Source of the DNA: Psychrobacter immobilis
GTDB taxonomy: Bacteria; Pseudomonadota; Gammaproteobacteria; Pseudomonadales; Moraxellaceae
NCBI RefSeq assembly: GCF_904846185.1
Contig: NZ_CAJGZQ010000014.1
Span: forward strand, 1 to 64,000
DNA length: 64,000 nt
Direction of reading: 5' to 3'
Numbering within the stretch: the first letter of the stretch is position 1; each line of letters begins with the position of its first letter. Below are positions 37,423 through 46,257 of this stretch, piece after piece. The notes beneath the pieces are model-generated. The model made no database searches. It was not told the origin of the DNA and worked only from the letters and a program-made list of their open reading frames with translations. A program made the translations under genes and the position numbers.

Positions 37423-38340
37423 TTACTCATTGCCACTCTGTAATTTAACCGTACCTGCCAAATGCGGCTTGTCATTTTTAGAACTAAATAAGCCAAACTC
37501 ACAGGTATCGTCTGTGTCTTCAAGTACAGCCACCGGATCAGCGATAAGCTCTACTTCGGCTGGTAAAAAGATAGGCAGTTTAAATGACACATCAACCGTA
37601 CACGCATCTGGCAACTCGTCCATCATAGCAAGGCATTTGGCCTTTGACCACATGCCGTGAGCAATCGCTTTAGGAAAGCCAAACGCACGCGCAGATAATG
37701 GATGAAGATGAATGAGGTTAAAGTCACCTGAAACAAAAGCATAACGACGACCGATATCTTCTGGCACTTCAAAGATACTATGCACGCCTTCTGGGTTGAC
37801 TAATGGCTTGACCGTTATTGGACGTGGAGTGCTTTTTTTGTCTTTGCTGCTGATGGGTTTTTTGCTGCGTGACAGATACGTCGAAGTACCTTCCCAAATC
37901 ACCTTATCTTCTGACTTGACCGTCGTCACAAAATCAAACTGCTGACCCTGAGCATGGTCACGCAAATTATCAAAGGTGACTGACATAGCAACCGTTTCAC
38001 GCTCACCGATAGGACGATACTGAGTCACACTATTATCGACGTGCACTAGACCCAACATAGCAAATGGAAATGGCTCTTTAACCATCATATTCATCTGCAG
38101 CGTTTGAGACAGCACTGAGAAGTAAGTAATGGGTACTTTGCCATTATCTGCAAAACCACAAATTTTACGATAATCGTTTAAGTTACTTTGGTCAATGTGC
38201 AAATCGTCCACATAGTAAGTCGCCTGCGGCAATTGGTCTTTACTGATTTTGCCGTTATTACCAATAGGCAATAAACTTTTAACGATATTGGCATAGGTCG
38301 TATGCGCTTTCGGCAACGCATCATAATGTTTGTCTGACAT
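37423..38340 (-). CDS. MaoC-like (R)-specific enoyl-CoA/acyl-ACP hydratase
   Basis: Double-hotdog protein of about 305 residues. The C-terminal half carries the hydratase motif GDFNLIHLHPLSARAFGFPKAI plus AHGMW, with the catalytic Asp and His; the N-terminal half is the non-catalytic hotdog. It hydrates trans-2-enoyl thioesters to (R)-3-hydroxyacyl thioesters. Length and layout match mycobacterial HtdX/HtdY-type enzymes rather than single-domain PhaJ. It follows fabG on the same strand (360-bp gap with a possible terminator) and sits in the cluster hydratase, FabG, divergent thiolase. Start: ATG at 38340 with AGGA upstream; the longer frame to 38367 lacks one. Confidence 0.9.
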   Translation of the reverse strand: MSDKHYDALPKAHTTYANIVKSLLPIGNNGKISKDQLPQATYYVDDLHIDQSNLNDYRKICGFADNGKVPITYFSVLSQTLQMNMMVKEPFPFAMLGLVHVDNSVTQYRPIGERETVAMSVTFDNLRDHAQGQQFDFVTTVKSEDKVIWEGTSTYLSRSKKPISSKDKKSTPRPITVKPLVNPEGVHSIFEVPEDIGRRYAFVSGDFNLIHLHPLSARAFGFPKAIAHGMWSKAKCLAMMDELPDACTVDVSFKLPIFLPAEVELIADPVAVLEDTDDTCEFGLFSSKNDKPHLAGTVKLQSGNE

Positions 38341-38700
38341 AATAAATCCTAAGTGGGGCTTGAGCAAATTTTCTTGGTGTATCTAAAGATGCTATGACAT
38401 TATTGGTTACAGCCTATCATTGAGCAATGCCACCAGTATTATGCCTAAATTAGGCACAATTCATAGGCGTGGTTTTAGACAATGTAAGCAACTCTCACAG
38501 CAAAAAACAATTTGGCTACTGGTTCTCTGTGTTTTTATCATAAAAAAGCCACCCTTGGGCAGCTTTATTACGATTTATGAGCAATTTTTTCGTAAGCATA
38601 TGTGAGGAAAATTAAAAATACTGATTAATATCAACCATTTATTATCATCTAAATCATCACTTATACTTACTTATAATTGACACTTACTTATAAAGTAATA
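38341..38700. other. Gap between fabG and the MaoC gene
   Basis: Holds a possible terminator (38542-38566) and, presumably, the promoter of the MaoC gene; nothing else is recognised. Confidence 0.4.
38542..38566 (-). terminator. Possible terminator of fabG
   Basis: On the minus strand AAAGC...CCC/GGG...GCTTT with a two-base internal loop, followed by T residues. Confidence 0.45.
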
Positions 38701-40101
38701 TTAAGCACCCAATAAGCTTTGACCACAAACGCGAACGATGTTGCCATTTAAGCCACCAGAAGCAGGTGATGCAAACCATGCGATGGTCTCAGCCACGTCT
38801 ACTGGCAAGCCGCCTTGGCTCATAGAGTTCATACGGCGACCCGCTTCACGAATAGCAAATGGAATAGCTTCGGTCATTTGCGTTTCAATAAACCCTGGAG
38901 CAACGGCGTTGATTGTCATGCCTTTGGCGTTGTCTTCTAACTGCTTGGCAGTGGCATTCACCAAACCAATTACCCCTGCTTTAGAGGTGGCATAGTTGGT
39001 TTGACCCAAGTTGCCAGCGATACCTGAAATCGATGACACACAAACGATACGTGCATTGTCTTTTAATACATCGTTGTCTAGTAAATAGCGGTTCAGCCTA
39101 GCAATACTACCTAGGTTAATATTAATAACCATGTCCCACTTTTTCTCGTCCATGTTTGCCAATGTCTTATCACGAGTGACGCCAGCATTATGGATGATTG
39201 AATCTAAGCCGCCACGCTTTTGTGCAGCTTCGGCGATTTGTTTGCCAGCGTCATCACTGGTGATGTCGACGGTCAATACTGAGCCACTAATTTCGCTAGC
39301 GACTTTTTGTAGGTCTGCTTGCTGCTGCGGTACATCAAGGCAGATAACGTGAGCGCCTTCGCGAGCCAATACACGAGCGATTGCTTCACCAATACCGCGA
39401 CTTGCGCCAGTTACCAGCATGGTTTTGCCGCCAAGAGGCTGTGTCCAATCGACATCAACATTACTGCCTTTACTAACGCGTACGACTTGTCCTGAGACAT
39501 AAGCTGAACGAGCAGAGGTGAAAAAGCGTAAAGTTGAATCTAGGTTTTGCTCTGCGCCGTCTTCCACATAAATAAGCTGTGCAGTAATACCGCGTTTGAA
39601 CTCTTTACCGACAGACTTCACAAAGCCTTCAAGCGCACGCTGAGCCAAAGCTGTATCAATGTCAGTGATATTTTCTGGTGGGCGGCCAATGATAATGACG
39701 CGACCAGACTTTTCTACACGACGAGCCACAGTATGGAAGAACTCATACACTTCTTTTAATTGATCGGCATTGCTAATATTGCTGGCATCAAACAACAAAA
39801 CTTTAAATTTATCATCACCGCCAGTATTGGCTTTTGCTTCCACGCCTGCATCAGCAAGGGCATCTTTGATATCATCACTGCTGTTTACATAAACATCAGC
39901 ATGTACGTCTGACAAAATTCGCGCCACAGACTCACTGACGCTTTTATCATCGCCATTAGCACGACCAACCAATACGCTACCACGTACTAAAGGCTCACCG
40001 CTTTCGAAGCGATCAAGGGTAACAGGTAACGGTAAACCCAAATTTTTGGCCACTTTTTTGCCAATAGAAGACTGAACAAAATCACCATAACGGTCTGACA
40101 T
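38701..40101 (-). CDS. High-molecular-weight 3-oxoacyl reductase (FabG4-like)
   Basis: NAD(P)H-dependent reductase of 3-oxoacyl thioesters to the (R)-3-hydroxy form. About 466 residues: an N-terminal flavodoxin-like, catalytically inactive domain (1-215), then a full SDR domain with TGASRGIG, NAGVTRDKTL, the Ser-Tyr-Lys triad (SSISG and YATSKAG) and the FabG-like PGFIETQMT. This two-domain build is that of FabG4 of Mycobacterium tuberculosis (HMwFabG), which works on CoA esters; the end GQSLLGA is also like that group. Start: ATG 40101 with AGGGAT; the ORF extension to 40179 is unlike the family. Divergent from the thiolase gene. Confidence 0.93.
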   Translation of the reverse strand: MSDRYGDFVQSSIGKKVAKNLGLPLPVTLDRFESGEPLVRGSVLVGRANGDDKSVSESVARILSDVHADVYVNSSDDIKDALADAGVEAKANTGGDDKFKVLLFDASNISNADQLKEVYEFFHTVARRVEKSGRVIIIGRPPENITDIDTALAQRALEGFVKSVGKEFKRGITAQLIYVEDGAEQNLDSTLRFFTSARSAYVSGQVVRVSKGSNVDVDWTQPLGGKTMLVTGASRGIGEAIARVLAREGAHVICLDVPQQQADLQKVASEISGSVLTVDITSDDAGKQIAEAAQKRGGLDSIIHNAGVTRDKTLANMDEKKWDMVININLGSIARLNRYLLDNDVLKDNARIVCVSSISGIAGNLGQTNYATSKAGVIGLVNATAKQLEDNAKGMTINAVAPGFIETQMTEAIPFAIREAGRRMNSMSQGGLPVDVAETIAWFASPASGGLNGNIVRVCGQSLLGA

Positions 40102-40678
40102 AATATAATCCCTATAACGAACGGTTAGAATAATAGTAATAAATGTAATGTGCCTATTATATAGACTCAATAACCTCATAATTATTGATATTTAGTAAAT
40201 GAGTCTAAAGCTGGCCTAACTATACACTGCCATCTTAAACAAGTCCAAAAACCGATAATGTCTACAACAATCTGTAAACAACTCAGTATACAAGACGGTC
40301 ACTTTTTCTGGATTTAAAAATCACCACATTGTGCTAAAATCAGACCTATAAGTTATAGCAAATGCAATTATCGATAACAATATATTATCAAATCTATCGT
40401 TATGCAATGCCAATAATCGATACTAGCCAGTCTACGAAAGTCATATTGATGTCTTTCAAAGCTGATACCGACCTTAGATAAGCGTCACATAGTTTGCCAA
40501 AGATATACAGTAAGGTCGTAAAAACGTCTTATCATAAACAGTTATGCTGCGTAATAAGTGATAATATTTGCTTCTTGTTTATTTTCGATTATTGAATTAT
40601 TTAATGTAATCATTTTTATTATTAGTTTTACTATTGTTACCCTCTTTTCTTCTGCCCATATTTTTTAAGGATAATATT
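40102..40678. other. 577-bp divergent intergenic region
   Basis: Between the starts of the FabG-like and thiolase genes, AT-rich, with several TATCGATAA-like words around 40370-40425 but no clean dyad. It should hold both promoters and perhaps an operator; none can be placed with confidence. Confidence 0.4.
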
Positions 40679-42220
40679 ATGAGTAATAAAAACAATCACC
40701 CTGATAGCCCTGTTGTTGAAAGCACAGTGGTAAAAGCCAGTGCGTCAAAATCTACTGATAATAAATCAGACAGCGCCAAAACAGAAACGGCTGTTAAAAA
40801 AGCTAAAAGCACGACAGCTACAGACACGTCTAATAAAGAGTCTTCTAGCACCACAGAAGCAAATGATAAATCACCAGCTTCTACTACGAAAAAGCCAGCA
40901 TCTGCTGCCAAAAAAACCAGCAAAACCAAAGCCGTTGCTGGTCAAAATCGTGTGGCTATCTTAGGTGGCAACCGTATTCCGTTTGCACGCTCGAACGGTT
41001 CATACGCTGACGTTAGCAACACCGACATGTTGACAGCTGCATTAGATGGCTTGATTGAACGCTATAACCTACAAGACGAAGTGTTGGGTGAAGTGGTGTC
41101 TGGTGCCGTCATGAAACTAAGCCGTGACATCAACCTAACTCGCGAAGCCACGCTTAACACAGCGCTCAACCCACATACGCCAACTTATGATATCTCACAA
41201 GCTTGCGGTACTGGCTTGCAAGCGACTTTTGCTTCTGCCAATAAAATTGCACTTGGTCTTATCGATTCAGCGATTACTGGTGGCGTAGATACGACCTCTG
41301 ATGCACCGATCGCGATTGGTGATGGTCTACGTAAAGTACTGATCAAACTGGGTGCGGCTAAAGACAACAAACAACGCCTAAAAGCGTTAATGGGGCTAAA
41401 TCCAAAAGACTTAATCGATTCGCCACAAAACGGTGAACCACGCACTGGTCTATCAATGGGCGACCATCAAGCCATCACCACACTTGAGTGGAATATCAGC
41501 CGCGAAGCACAAGATGAGCTTGCTTTTAACAGTCATCAAAACCTAGCGCGCGCTTATGATGAAGGGTTCTTTGATGACCTTATTACTCCATACAAAGGTC
41601 TGACGCGCGATAACAACTTGCGCCCTGATACCACTTTGGAAAAACTGGCTAAATTAAAGCCTGTGTTTGGTAAAAAGAACGCCAACCCAACGATGACAGC
41701 AGCCAACTCTACACCGTTAACGGATGGTGCCTCTTGTGTCCTATTAGGAACCGATGAGTGGGCAAAAGAGCGTGGTCTTAAGCCATTGGCTTATATCGTT
41801 CATCAAGAAACGGCCGCCGTTGATTTCATTGGTAAATCTGGCACCACAGAAGGCCTATTAATGGCACCTGCTTATGCCGTACCGCGTATGCTTGAGCGTG
41901 CAGGTCTAACACTACAAGATTTCGATTTTTATGAAATCCATGAAGCCTTTGCATCACAAGTGTTATCAACACTAGCTGCTTGGGAAGATGAAAAATTCTG
42001 TGAAGAGCGTCTAGGACTAGATGCACCACTAGGCTCTATCGATCGTAGCAAGCTAAACGTTAATGGCTCGTCGTTAGCTGCGGGTCATCCATTTGCCGCA
42101 ACGGGTGGTCGTATCCTAGCCACTGCAGCGAAGCTATTGGATCAAAAAGGCTCAGGTCGTGCACTAATTTCTATCTGTGCAGCTGGTGGTCAGGGCGTGA
42201 CTTGTATCTTAGAGAAATAA
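40679..42220 (+). CDS. Acetyl-CoA acetyltransferase/thiolase (FadA2/FadI-like) with a basic N-terminal extension
   Basis: Thiolase of about 513 residues. Catalytic Cys176 in SQACGTGLQ, the HEAF histidine and the C-terminal CAAGGQG cysteine are all present, so the enzyme should be active, either cleaving 3-oxoacyl-CoA or condensing acetyl-CoA. Residues 1-88 are an added low-complexity stretch rich in Lys, Ser, Thr and Ala (like histone H1 or phasin-type tails) before the family begins at RVAILGGNRIPFARS. Start: ATG at 40679 with AAGGA upstream; the ORF start at 40634 is rejected. Divergent from the FabG-like and MaoC genes, an order shared with mycobacterial fadA2-fabG4-htdX. A terminator follows. 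Confidence 0.93.
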   Translation: MSNKNNHPDSPVVESTVVKASASKSTDNKSDSAKTETAVKKAKSTTATDTSNKESSSTTEANDKSPASTTKKPASAAKKTSKTKAVAGQNRVAILGGNRIPFARSNGSYADVSNTDMLTAALDGLIERYNLQDEVLGEVVSGAVMKLSRDINLTREATLNTALNPHTPTYDISQACGTGLQATFASANKIALGLIDSAITGGVDTTSDAPIAIGDGLRKVLIKLGAAKDNKQRLKALMGLNPKDLIDSPQNGEPRTGLSMGDHQAITTLEWNISREAQDELAFNSHQNLARAYDEGFFDDLITPYKGLTRDNNLRPDTTLEKLAKLKPVFGKKNANPTMTAANSTPLTDGASCVLLGTDEWAKERGLKPLAYIVHQETAAVDFIGKSGTTEGLLMAPAYAVPRMLERAGLTLQDFDFYEIHEAFASQVLSTLAAWEDEKFCEERLGLDAPLGSIDRSKLNVNGSSLAAGHPFAATGGRILATAAKLLDQKGSGRALISICAAGGQGVTCILEK

Positions 42221-42278
42221 CTCTTTGACTGCTATTATTTGATTGGTATTATCAGTCAATAGTTAGCATGAATACTTT

Positions 42279-42317
42279 AAAGCACTCTTTAATCGATGGA
42301 TTAGAGGGTGCTTTTTT
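42279..42317 (+). terminator. Terminator of the thiolase gene
   Basis: Long interrupted stem AAAGCACTCT...TAAT/ATTA...AGGGTGCTTT with a T tail. Confidence 0.8.
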
Positions 42318-42468
42318 ATGCCCATTCACTACTCAAAACTGGATGTTAGTCATGGTCTGGCTAACAACACAATAATGAAACGTAGCCAACGCATAGCTCT
42401 ATCGGTAGTTATGCTAAAGTAAGAGGATAACCAATAAAAATCATAACAACACTGATTAGGAGTTTTTT

Positions 42469-43482
42469 ATGGGTAAGATACCTTCGTCCATCAATCCCAA
42501 ATCCCTCACGCCACAAGAGCGTCAGGAACTTAGCTCACCTGAGCAACACAGTTTTATCGAACGTATGGATAAAGAGGTTTTTAATGATCAGTTGCGTCGT
42601 AAGATGCACGAAGACCTCATCGATACTTATGATGAAGAGCTAGAAAACGAGATAGATGATTATGTGCGTGACTTTCGTTTTGATGGGCGCGAAATGAGTG
42701 AGCAAGAAAGACTTGATCGTCGTATGTACTTTCAAGAGTTGGTAAGGCTACAGCGCGAGCTTATTAAGTTGCAAGACTGGGTCGTTGATCGTGGTGAGCG
42801 TATCGTCGTCATATTTGAGGGTCGTGACTCAGCGGGTAAAGGTGGCGCTATCAAGCGTATCACGCAGCGCTTAAACCCTCGTGTGTGTCGAGTGGCTGCC
42901 CTACCTGCACCGACGGAACGTGAGCAATCACAATGGTATTTTCAGCGTTATGTCGCCCACTTGCCTGCTGCTGGTGAAATTGTTCTGTTTGACCGCAGTT
43001 GGTATAACCGTGTGGGAGTTGAGCGTGTGATGGGTTTTTGTACCGATGCACAGTATGAAGAATTTTTTCAGTCGGTGCCTGAGTTTGAACGTATGCTAGT
43101 ACGCTCAGGTATTCGCTTGGTGAAGTATTGGTTTTCGATCACTGATGATGAGCAGCATTCACGCTTTATGAGCCGTATTCATGACCCACTCAAGCAATGG
43201 AAGCTCTCAGCCATGGACTTACAGTCACGCCGCCGTTGGGAAGACTATACCAAGGCTAAAGAAACCATGTTTGAGCGAACGCATATTCCTGAAGCACCTT
43301 GGTGGGTGGTTGAAGGTAACAATAAAAAACGCGCAAGGCTAAACTGTATTGCTCATCTACTTGAACAAATTCCTTATAAGGAAGTGCCACGTGATGAAGT
43401 AGAATTACCCGATCGTAAACGTGATGACGAATACTACCGTGAGCCTATTCCAGATGATATGTATGTGCCACCGCGCTATTAA
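42469..43482 (+). CDS. ppk2: Polyphosphate kinase 2
   Basis: Transfers phosphate between polyphosphate and nucleotides, usually making GTP/ATP from the diphosphates. Of 337 residues, the PPK2 core is plain: Walker A GRDSAGKGG (118-126), the lid stretch APTEREQSQWYFQRYVAHLP, Walker B FDRSWYNR (174-181) and the DPLKQWKLS-type arginine/lysine region. The N-terminal 100 residues are helical and acidic, as in one-domain class I PPK2. Start: ATG with AGGAG. Single gene, after the thiolase terminator. Confidence 0.95.
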   Translation: MGKIPSSINPKSLTPQERQELSSPEQHSFIERMDKEVFNDQLRRKMHEDLIDTYDEELENEIDDYVRDFRFDGREMSEQERLDRRMYFQELVRLQRELIKLQDWVVDRGERIVVIFEGRDSAGKGGAIKRITQRLNPRVCRVAALPAPTEREQSQWYFQRYVAHLPAAGEIVLFDRSWYNRVGVERVMGFCTDAQYEEFFQSVPEFERMLVRSGIRLVKYWFSITDDEQHSRFMSRIHDPLKQWKLSAMDLQSRRRWEDYTKAKETMFERTHIPEAPWWVVEGNNKKRARLNCIAHLLEQIPYKEVPRDEVELPDRKRDDEYYREPIPDDMYVPPRY

Positions 43483-43503
43483 AAGATATGGTGGCTTTAC
43501 TTA

Positions 43504-43665
43504 GGCTGTGTCCTCAATCCAATCGATTGTCCTTTAAATGGGCTAACAATGGCTAAATTTTGCCAAGGATAGTCAAACAGCTTATTGATATCTCGATATT
43601 ATTTGCATTACCTTTATTGTTTGACGGCAATTTTTATCACCATTTTTAACATGAAGACACGCCCC
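43504..43665. mobile_element. MITE-like repeat, copy 3
   Basis: About 162 bp, same orientation as copy 2: starts GGCTGTGTCCTCAATCCAAT and ends AACATGAAGACACGCCC. Left flank TA (43502-43503), right flank CA, so the target copy has decayed on one side. More diverged than copies 1 and 2, hence probably older. Confidence 0.75.
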
Positions 43666-43680
43666 AGTCTTATACTCATA

Positions 43681-43720
43681 AAAAAAAGCCGCCTTATCGA
43701 TATATAAGGTGGCTTTTTTT
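43681..43720. terminator. Bidirectional terminator between ppk2 and pilZ
   Basis: Stem AGCCGCCTTAT/ATAAGGTGGCT with one G-T-type mismatch and a 6-nt loop, flanked by A and T runs on both sides; serves both converging genes. Confidence 0.85.
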
Positions 43721-43783
43721 ATACTGTTTATTTAATAATAGTCGTCTAACACTCATCAAAACCATTACAAGTACAATAAATAA

Positions 43784-44131
43784 TTACATGGTATACGTGG
43801 ACTGCAAACCATCTATTTTACCCGCCAATAATCGCTCAACTTCGTTTTTGATTCTTTGACCTGCAATATCAGTTCCAATCTGTACCGCAAAACCTGCCGG
43901 TCGACCACCTTGAGTTTTGGCGTTAATCCAAACCACTTTGCCATTCATAGGCAAACGCTCGCTAGAATTGGGTAAAGTGATGGCGATAAATACCTCGTTA
44001 CCTAGCTGCTGAGCGTCATTGGATGGCACAAATAATGCGCCATTACTGACAAAGGACAAGTAGCTGGCATATAACATTTCGATATTTTCAATGTGGCAGG
44101 TTAATATCCCGCCGCGTCCTGGCATGGCCAT
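43784..44131 (-). CDS. pilZ: Type IV pilus assembly PilZ-domain protein
   Basis: 115-residue single-domain PilZ, required for type IV pilus formation in relatives. Sequence reads like Pseudomonas PilZ (GGILTCHIENIEMLYASYLSF, NGALFVPSN, LGNEVFIAITL, GKVVWINAK). This class lacks the RxxxR and DxSxxG motifs needed to bind cyclic di-GMP, and neither motif is visible here, so it probably acts by protein contact. It follows holB by 55 bp, the same order as in Pseudomonas, so co-transcription is likely. Start: ATG with AAGGAAG. Confidence 0.93.
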   Translation of the reverse strand: MAMPGRGGILTCHIENIEMLYASYLSFVSNGALFVPSNDAQQLGNEVFIAITLPNSSERLPMNGKVVWINAKTQGGRPAGFAVQIGTDIAGQRIKNEVERLLAGKIDGLQSTYTM

Positions 44132-44186
44132 AGTCAGCTTCCTTCATTAAGTTTGGTATTTTTATTTGCTATCGAGGCAGATTTTC

Positions 44187-45323
44187 TTATAAACAAGCCA
44201 ATTCTTGCATTAGCTTATCATAGGCAAATTTTTCTTGCACATTTTGTTGCAGAGCGATTTTTGTCTGCTGTAAGCTATTAGAAAAAAGTGCTAGGCCATT
44301 ATTATCAGGTGGATACTGTTCTAAGGCAGCGGATAGATTGACGTCTTTTTGAAGCTCATTAAGCCCTAAGCAAACACGGCGCATATCAAGTAGCATCAGC
44401 TCAGACAGCTGAATAAATTCTGTGATACTCAGTTGGTTTTGCCAATAGTCACTGGCTGCCACACTACTACGTTTACCGCTCCGCAATGCCTGCCACGTCG
44501 TCAACCATAGTGCACGTTTGCTATACCATGGCGCTTGTGCCATGGCTATCGCTGCCAAAGGTGCGCCATTTGCCAATTGGATAAGCTGCTCAATCGCAGC
44601 CGTACCGACCGCTTCACGATTGACCGTAGAGCCAAGTGCCTGTGTCACATAGTCAACGGCGATCACAGGCTGAATGGTCTGTAATGGCAACTGCTGCACC
44701 CGACTTTTAATGGTGGGCAGTAATTGTGCTGGAGTATCGCTGATCAAAAATAAATGGACTTGAGCTTGTGGTTCTTCCAAGGTTTTGAGTAGCGCGTTGG
44801 CCGCGGCAATCGTCATTTGCTCTGCATGGTCTAACACACAGATACGCATTCCTTGACCACCTTGGTAGATAAAAGGCTGCAAGTTACGGATATCATCCAC
44901 TTTAATCTTAAGAGCACTATTATTAGCTGTTTTGGATGATTTTTTATCCTTTGCAGCGTTACTTAATTTCTCTTTATTATCAGCATTGTCTGCACTGATT
45001 GGCATACTGATCAGTGGCAATACCTGTAAGCTTGGATGCGTGCCAGATCTTAGCCATTGGCAACTTTCGCACGCGCCGCAAGCCCCTGTGGGATGGCTAT
45101 CACGCTCACGGCATAACAACCAAGCGACCAAACGCCATACAAAAGCCCGCTTGCCCATACCTTGCATACCAGCAGCTAATAGTGCATGTGGCAAATTTTG
45201 CTGTGATGTCAAAACTCGCTTGGTCAATTGCGACCACAGATTTTGCTGCCATGGCAATAACGCGGCGAAATAAATGTGGTCTGTAGTATCCATTGTGCCT
45301 GTATTTTGCGTCTTATCACTCAT
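44187..45323 (-). CDS. holB: DNA polymerase III subunit delta prime
   Basis: Part of the replicative clamp loader. The 378 residues have the AAA+ fold with GMGKRAFVWRL in place of a strict Walker A, a zinc-binding cluster with four cysteines (CRERDSHPTGACGACESC, about 71-88), and the NALLKTLEEPQ and SRVQQLPL motifs conserved in delta prime. A Lys/Asn/Ser-rich insert (about 110-130) is found between zinc module and sensor region. Start: ATG. First gene of a probable holB-pilZ unit, downstream of kdsB. Confidence 0.93.
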   Translation of the reverse strand: MSDKTQNTGTMDTTDHIYFAALLPWQQNLWSQLTKRVLTSQQNLPHALLAAGMQGMGKRAFVWRLVAWLLCRERDSHPTGACGACESCQWLRSGTHPSLQVLPLISMPISADNADNKEKLSNAAKDKKSSKTANNSALKIKVDDIRNLQPFIYQGGQGMRICVLDHAEQMTIAAANALLKTLEEPQAQVHLFLISDTPAQLLPTIKSRVQQLPLQTIQPVIAVDYVTQALGSTVNREAVGTAAIEQLIQLANGAPLAAIAMAQAPWYSKRALWLTTWQALRSGKRSSVAASDYWQNQLSITEFIQLSELMLLDMRRVCLGLNELQKDVNLSAALEQYPPDNNGLALFSNSLQQTKIALQQNVQEKFAYDKLMQELACL

Positions 45324-45407
45324 AGCTAACGTCCTATCACTTCGCTTGATTATTCAGGATATAGCGTATTTATGACGCTTTAGATAAAATATTTTTTCTT
45401 AGGCTAT

Positions 45408-46220
45408 TTATCCAATGGGATTCTGAAATTCAGTCAAGCTCATGGCGTTTAAGCGGTCTAAATCTTCTTGGGTATCGACCCCTGCAGGTAGATGACAAGC
45501 GGCAACTGCAATAGCAATCTGCGCTCCATTTTCTAAAACGCGTAACTGCTCTAGGCTTTCAAGTGTCTCAAGTGGCGTTTGCGGCCAGTGCACAAACTGC
45601 TGTAATAAACGGACGCGATAAGCATATAACCCTAAATGACGATAAGCATTTTTTGGTGGGTTTCTATGATTATCATCGGACAATATGACATCACGATCAC
45701 AAGGAATGGGTGCTCGGCTAAAATAAAGCGCACGTTGCAAGTCATTAGCGTGTTGACTGACAACCTTGACCACTGATGGACGCATAAAGGTCTCATAGTC
45801 GTCGATAGGCTCACACAAAGTCGCCATCACGCTATCACTGTCTGCGACCAAAAGCGCCTTTACCTGCTCCAATAATAACGGTGGCACTAACGGTTCATCG
45901 CCTTGCATGTTGACCACGATATCATGGTCAGCCCACCCTTTGATGGCGGCAACTTCTGCCAAACGGTCAGTGCCTGAAGCATGCTCGCTACTGGTCATCA
46001 CCACATCAAACCCTGCATCCATGCATATCTTGGCGATATCATCATCATCCGTGGCAATACACATATCATCAGCGAAGTGCGCTGTTTGCGCCTTTTCAGC
46101 AACCCAAAGAATCATCGGCTTACCATGTATCTCTAGTAATGGTTTGCCGGGCAGCCGCGTGCTCTTAAAACGAGCAGGGATAACAATATGAGTTTTGGCG
46201 GGCATAATCACTGACGACAT
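45408..46220 (-). CDS. kdsB: CMP-KDO synthetase (3-deoxy-manno-octulosonate cytidylyltransferase)
   Basis: Activates KDO with CTP for lipopolysaccharide inner-core synthesis. About 270 residues with the nucleotidyltransferase motifs [45 protein letters not shown] and the H-L-G-L-Y-A-Y-R segment. Start: ATG 46220, with TAGGAAA 5 bp upstream; the frame runs on to 46325 inside the end of lpxK, which is rejected. It follows lpxK by 37 bp, in the same operon. No truncation or missing motif. Confidence 0.95.
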   Translation of the reverse strand: MSSVIMPAKTHIVIPARFKSTRLPGKPLLEIHGKPMILWVAEKAQTAHFADDMCIATDDDDIAKICMDAGFDVVMTSSEHASGTDRLAEVAAIKGWADHDIVVNMQGDEPLVPPLLLEQVKALLVADSDSVMATLCEPIDDYETFMRPSVVKVVSQHANDLQRALYFSRAPIPCDRDVILSDDNHRNPPKNAYRHLGLYAYRVRLLQQFVHWPQTPLETLESLEQLRVLENGAQIAIAVAACHLPAGVDTQEDLDRLNAMSLTEFQNPIG

Positions 46221-46257
46221 GGGGTTTCCTATAGCAATTTTTATACGGTTTAAAGCA

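Noticed and set aside
40360..40440. Inverted repeat or operator in the fabG-thiolase gap
   Set aside because: TATCGATAA-like words recur but do not form a consistent dyad or evenly spaced repeat.
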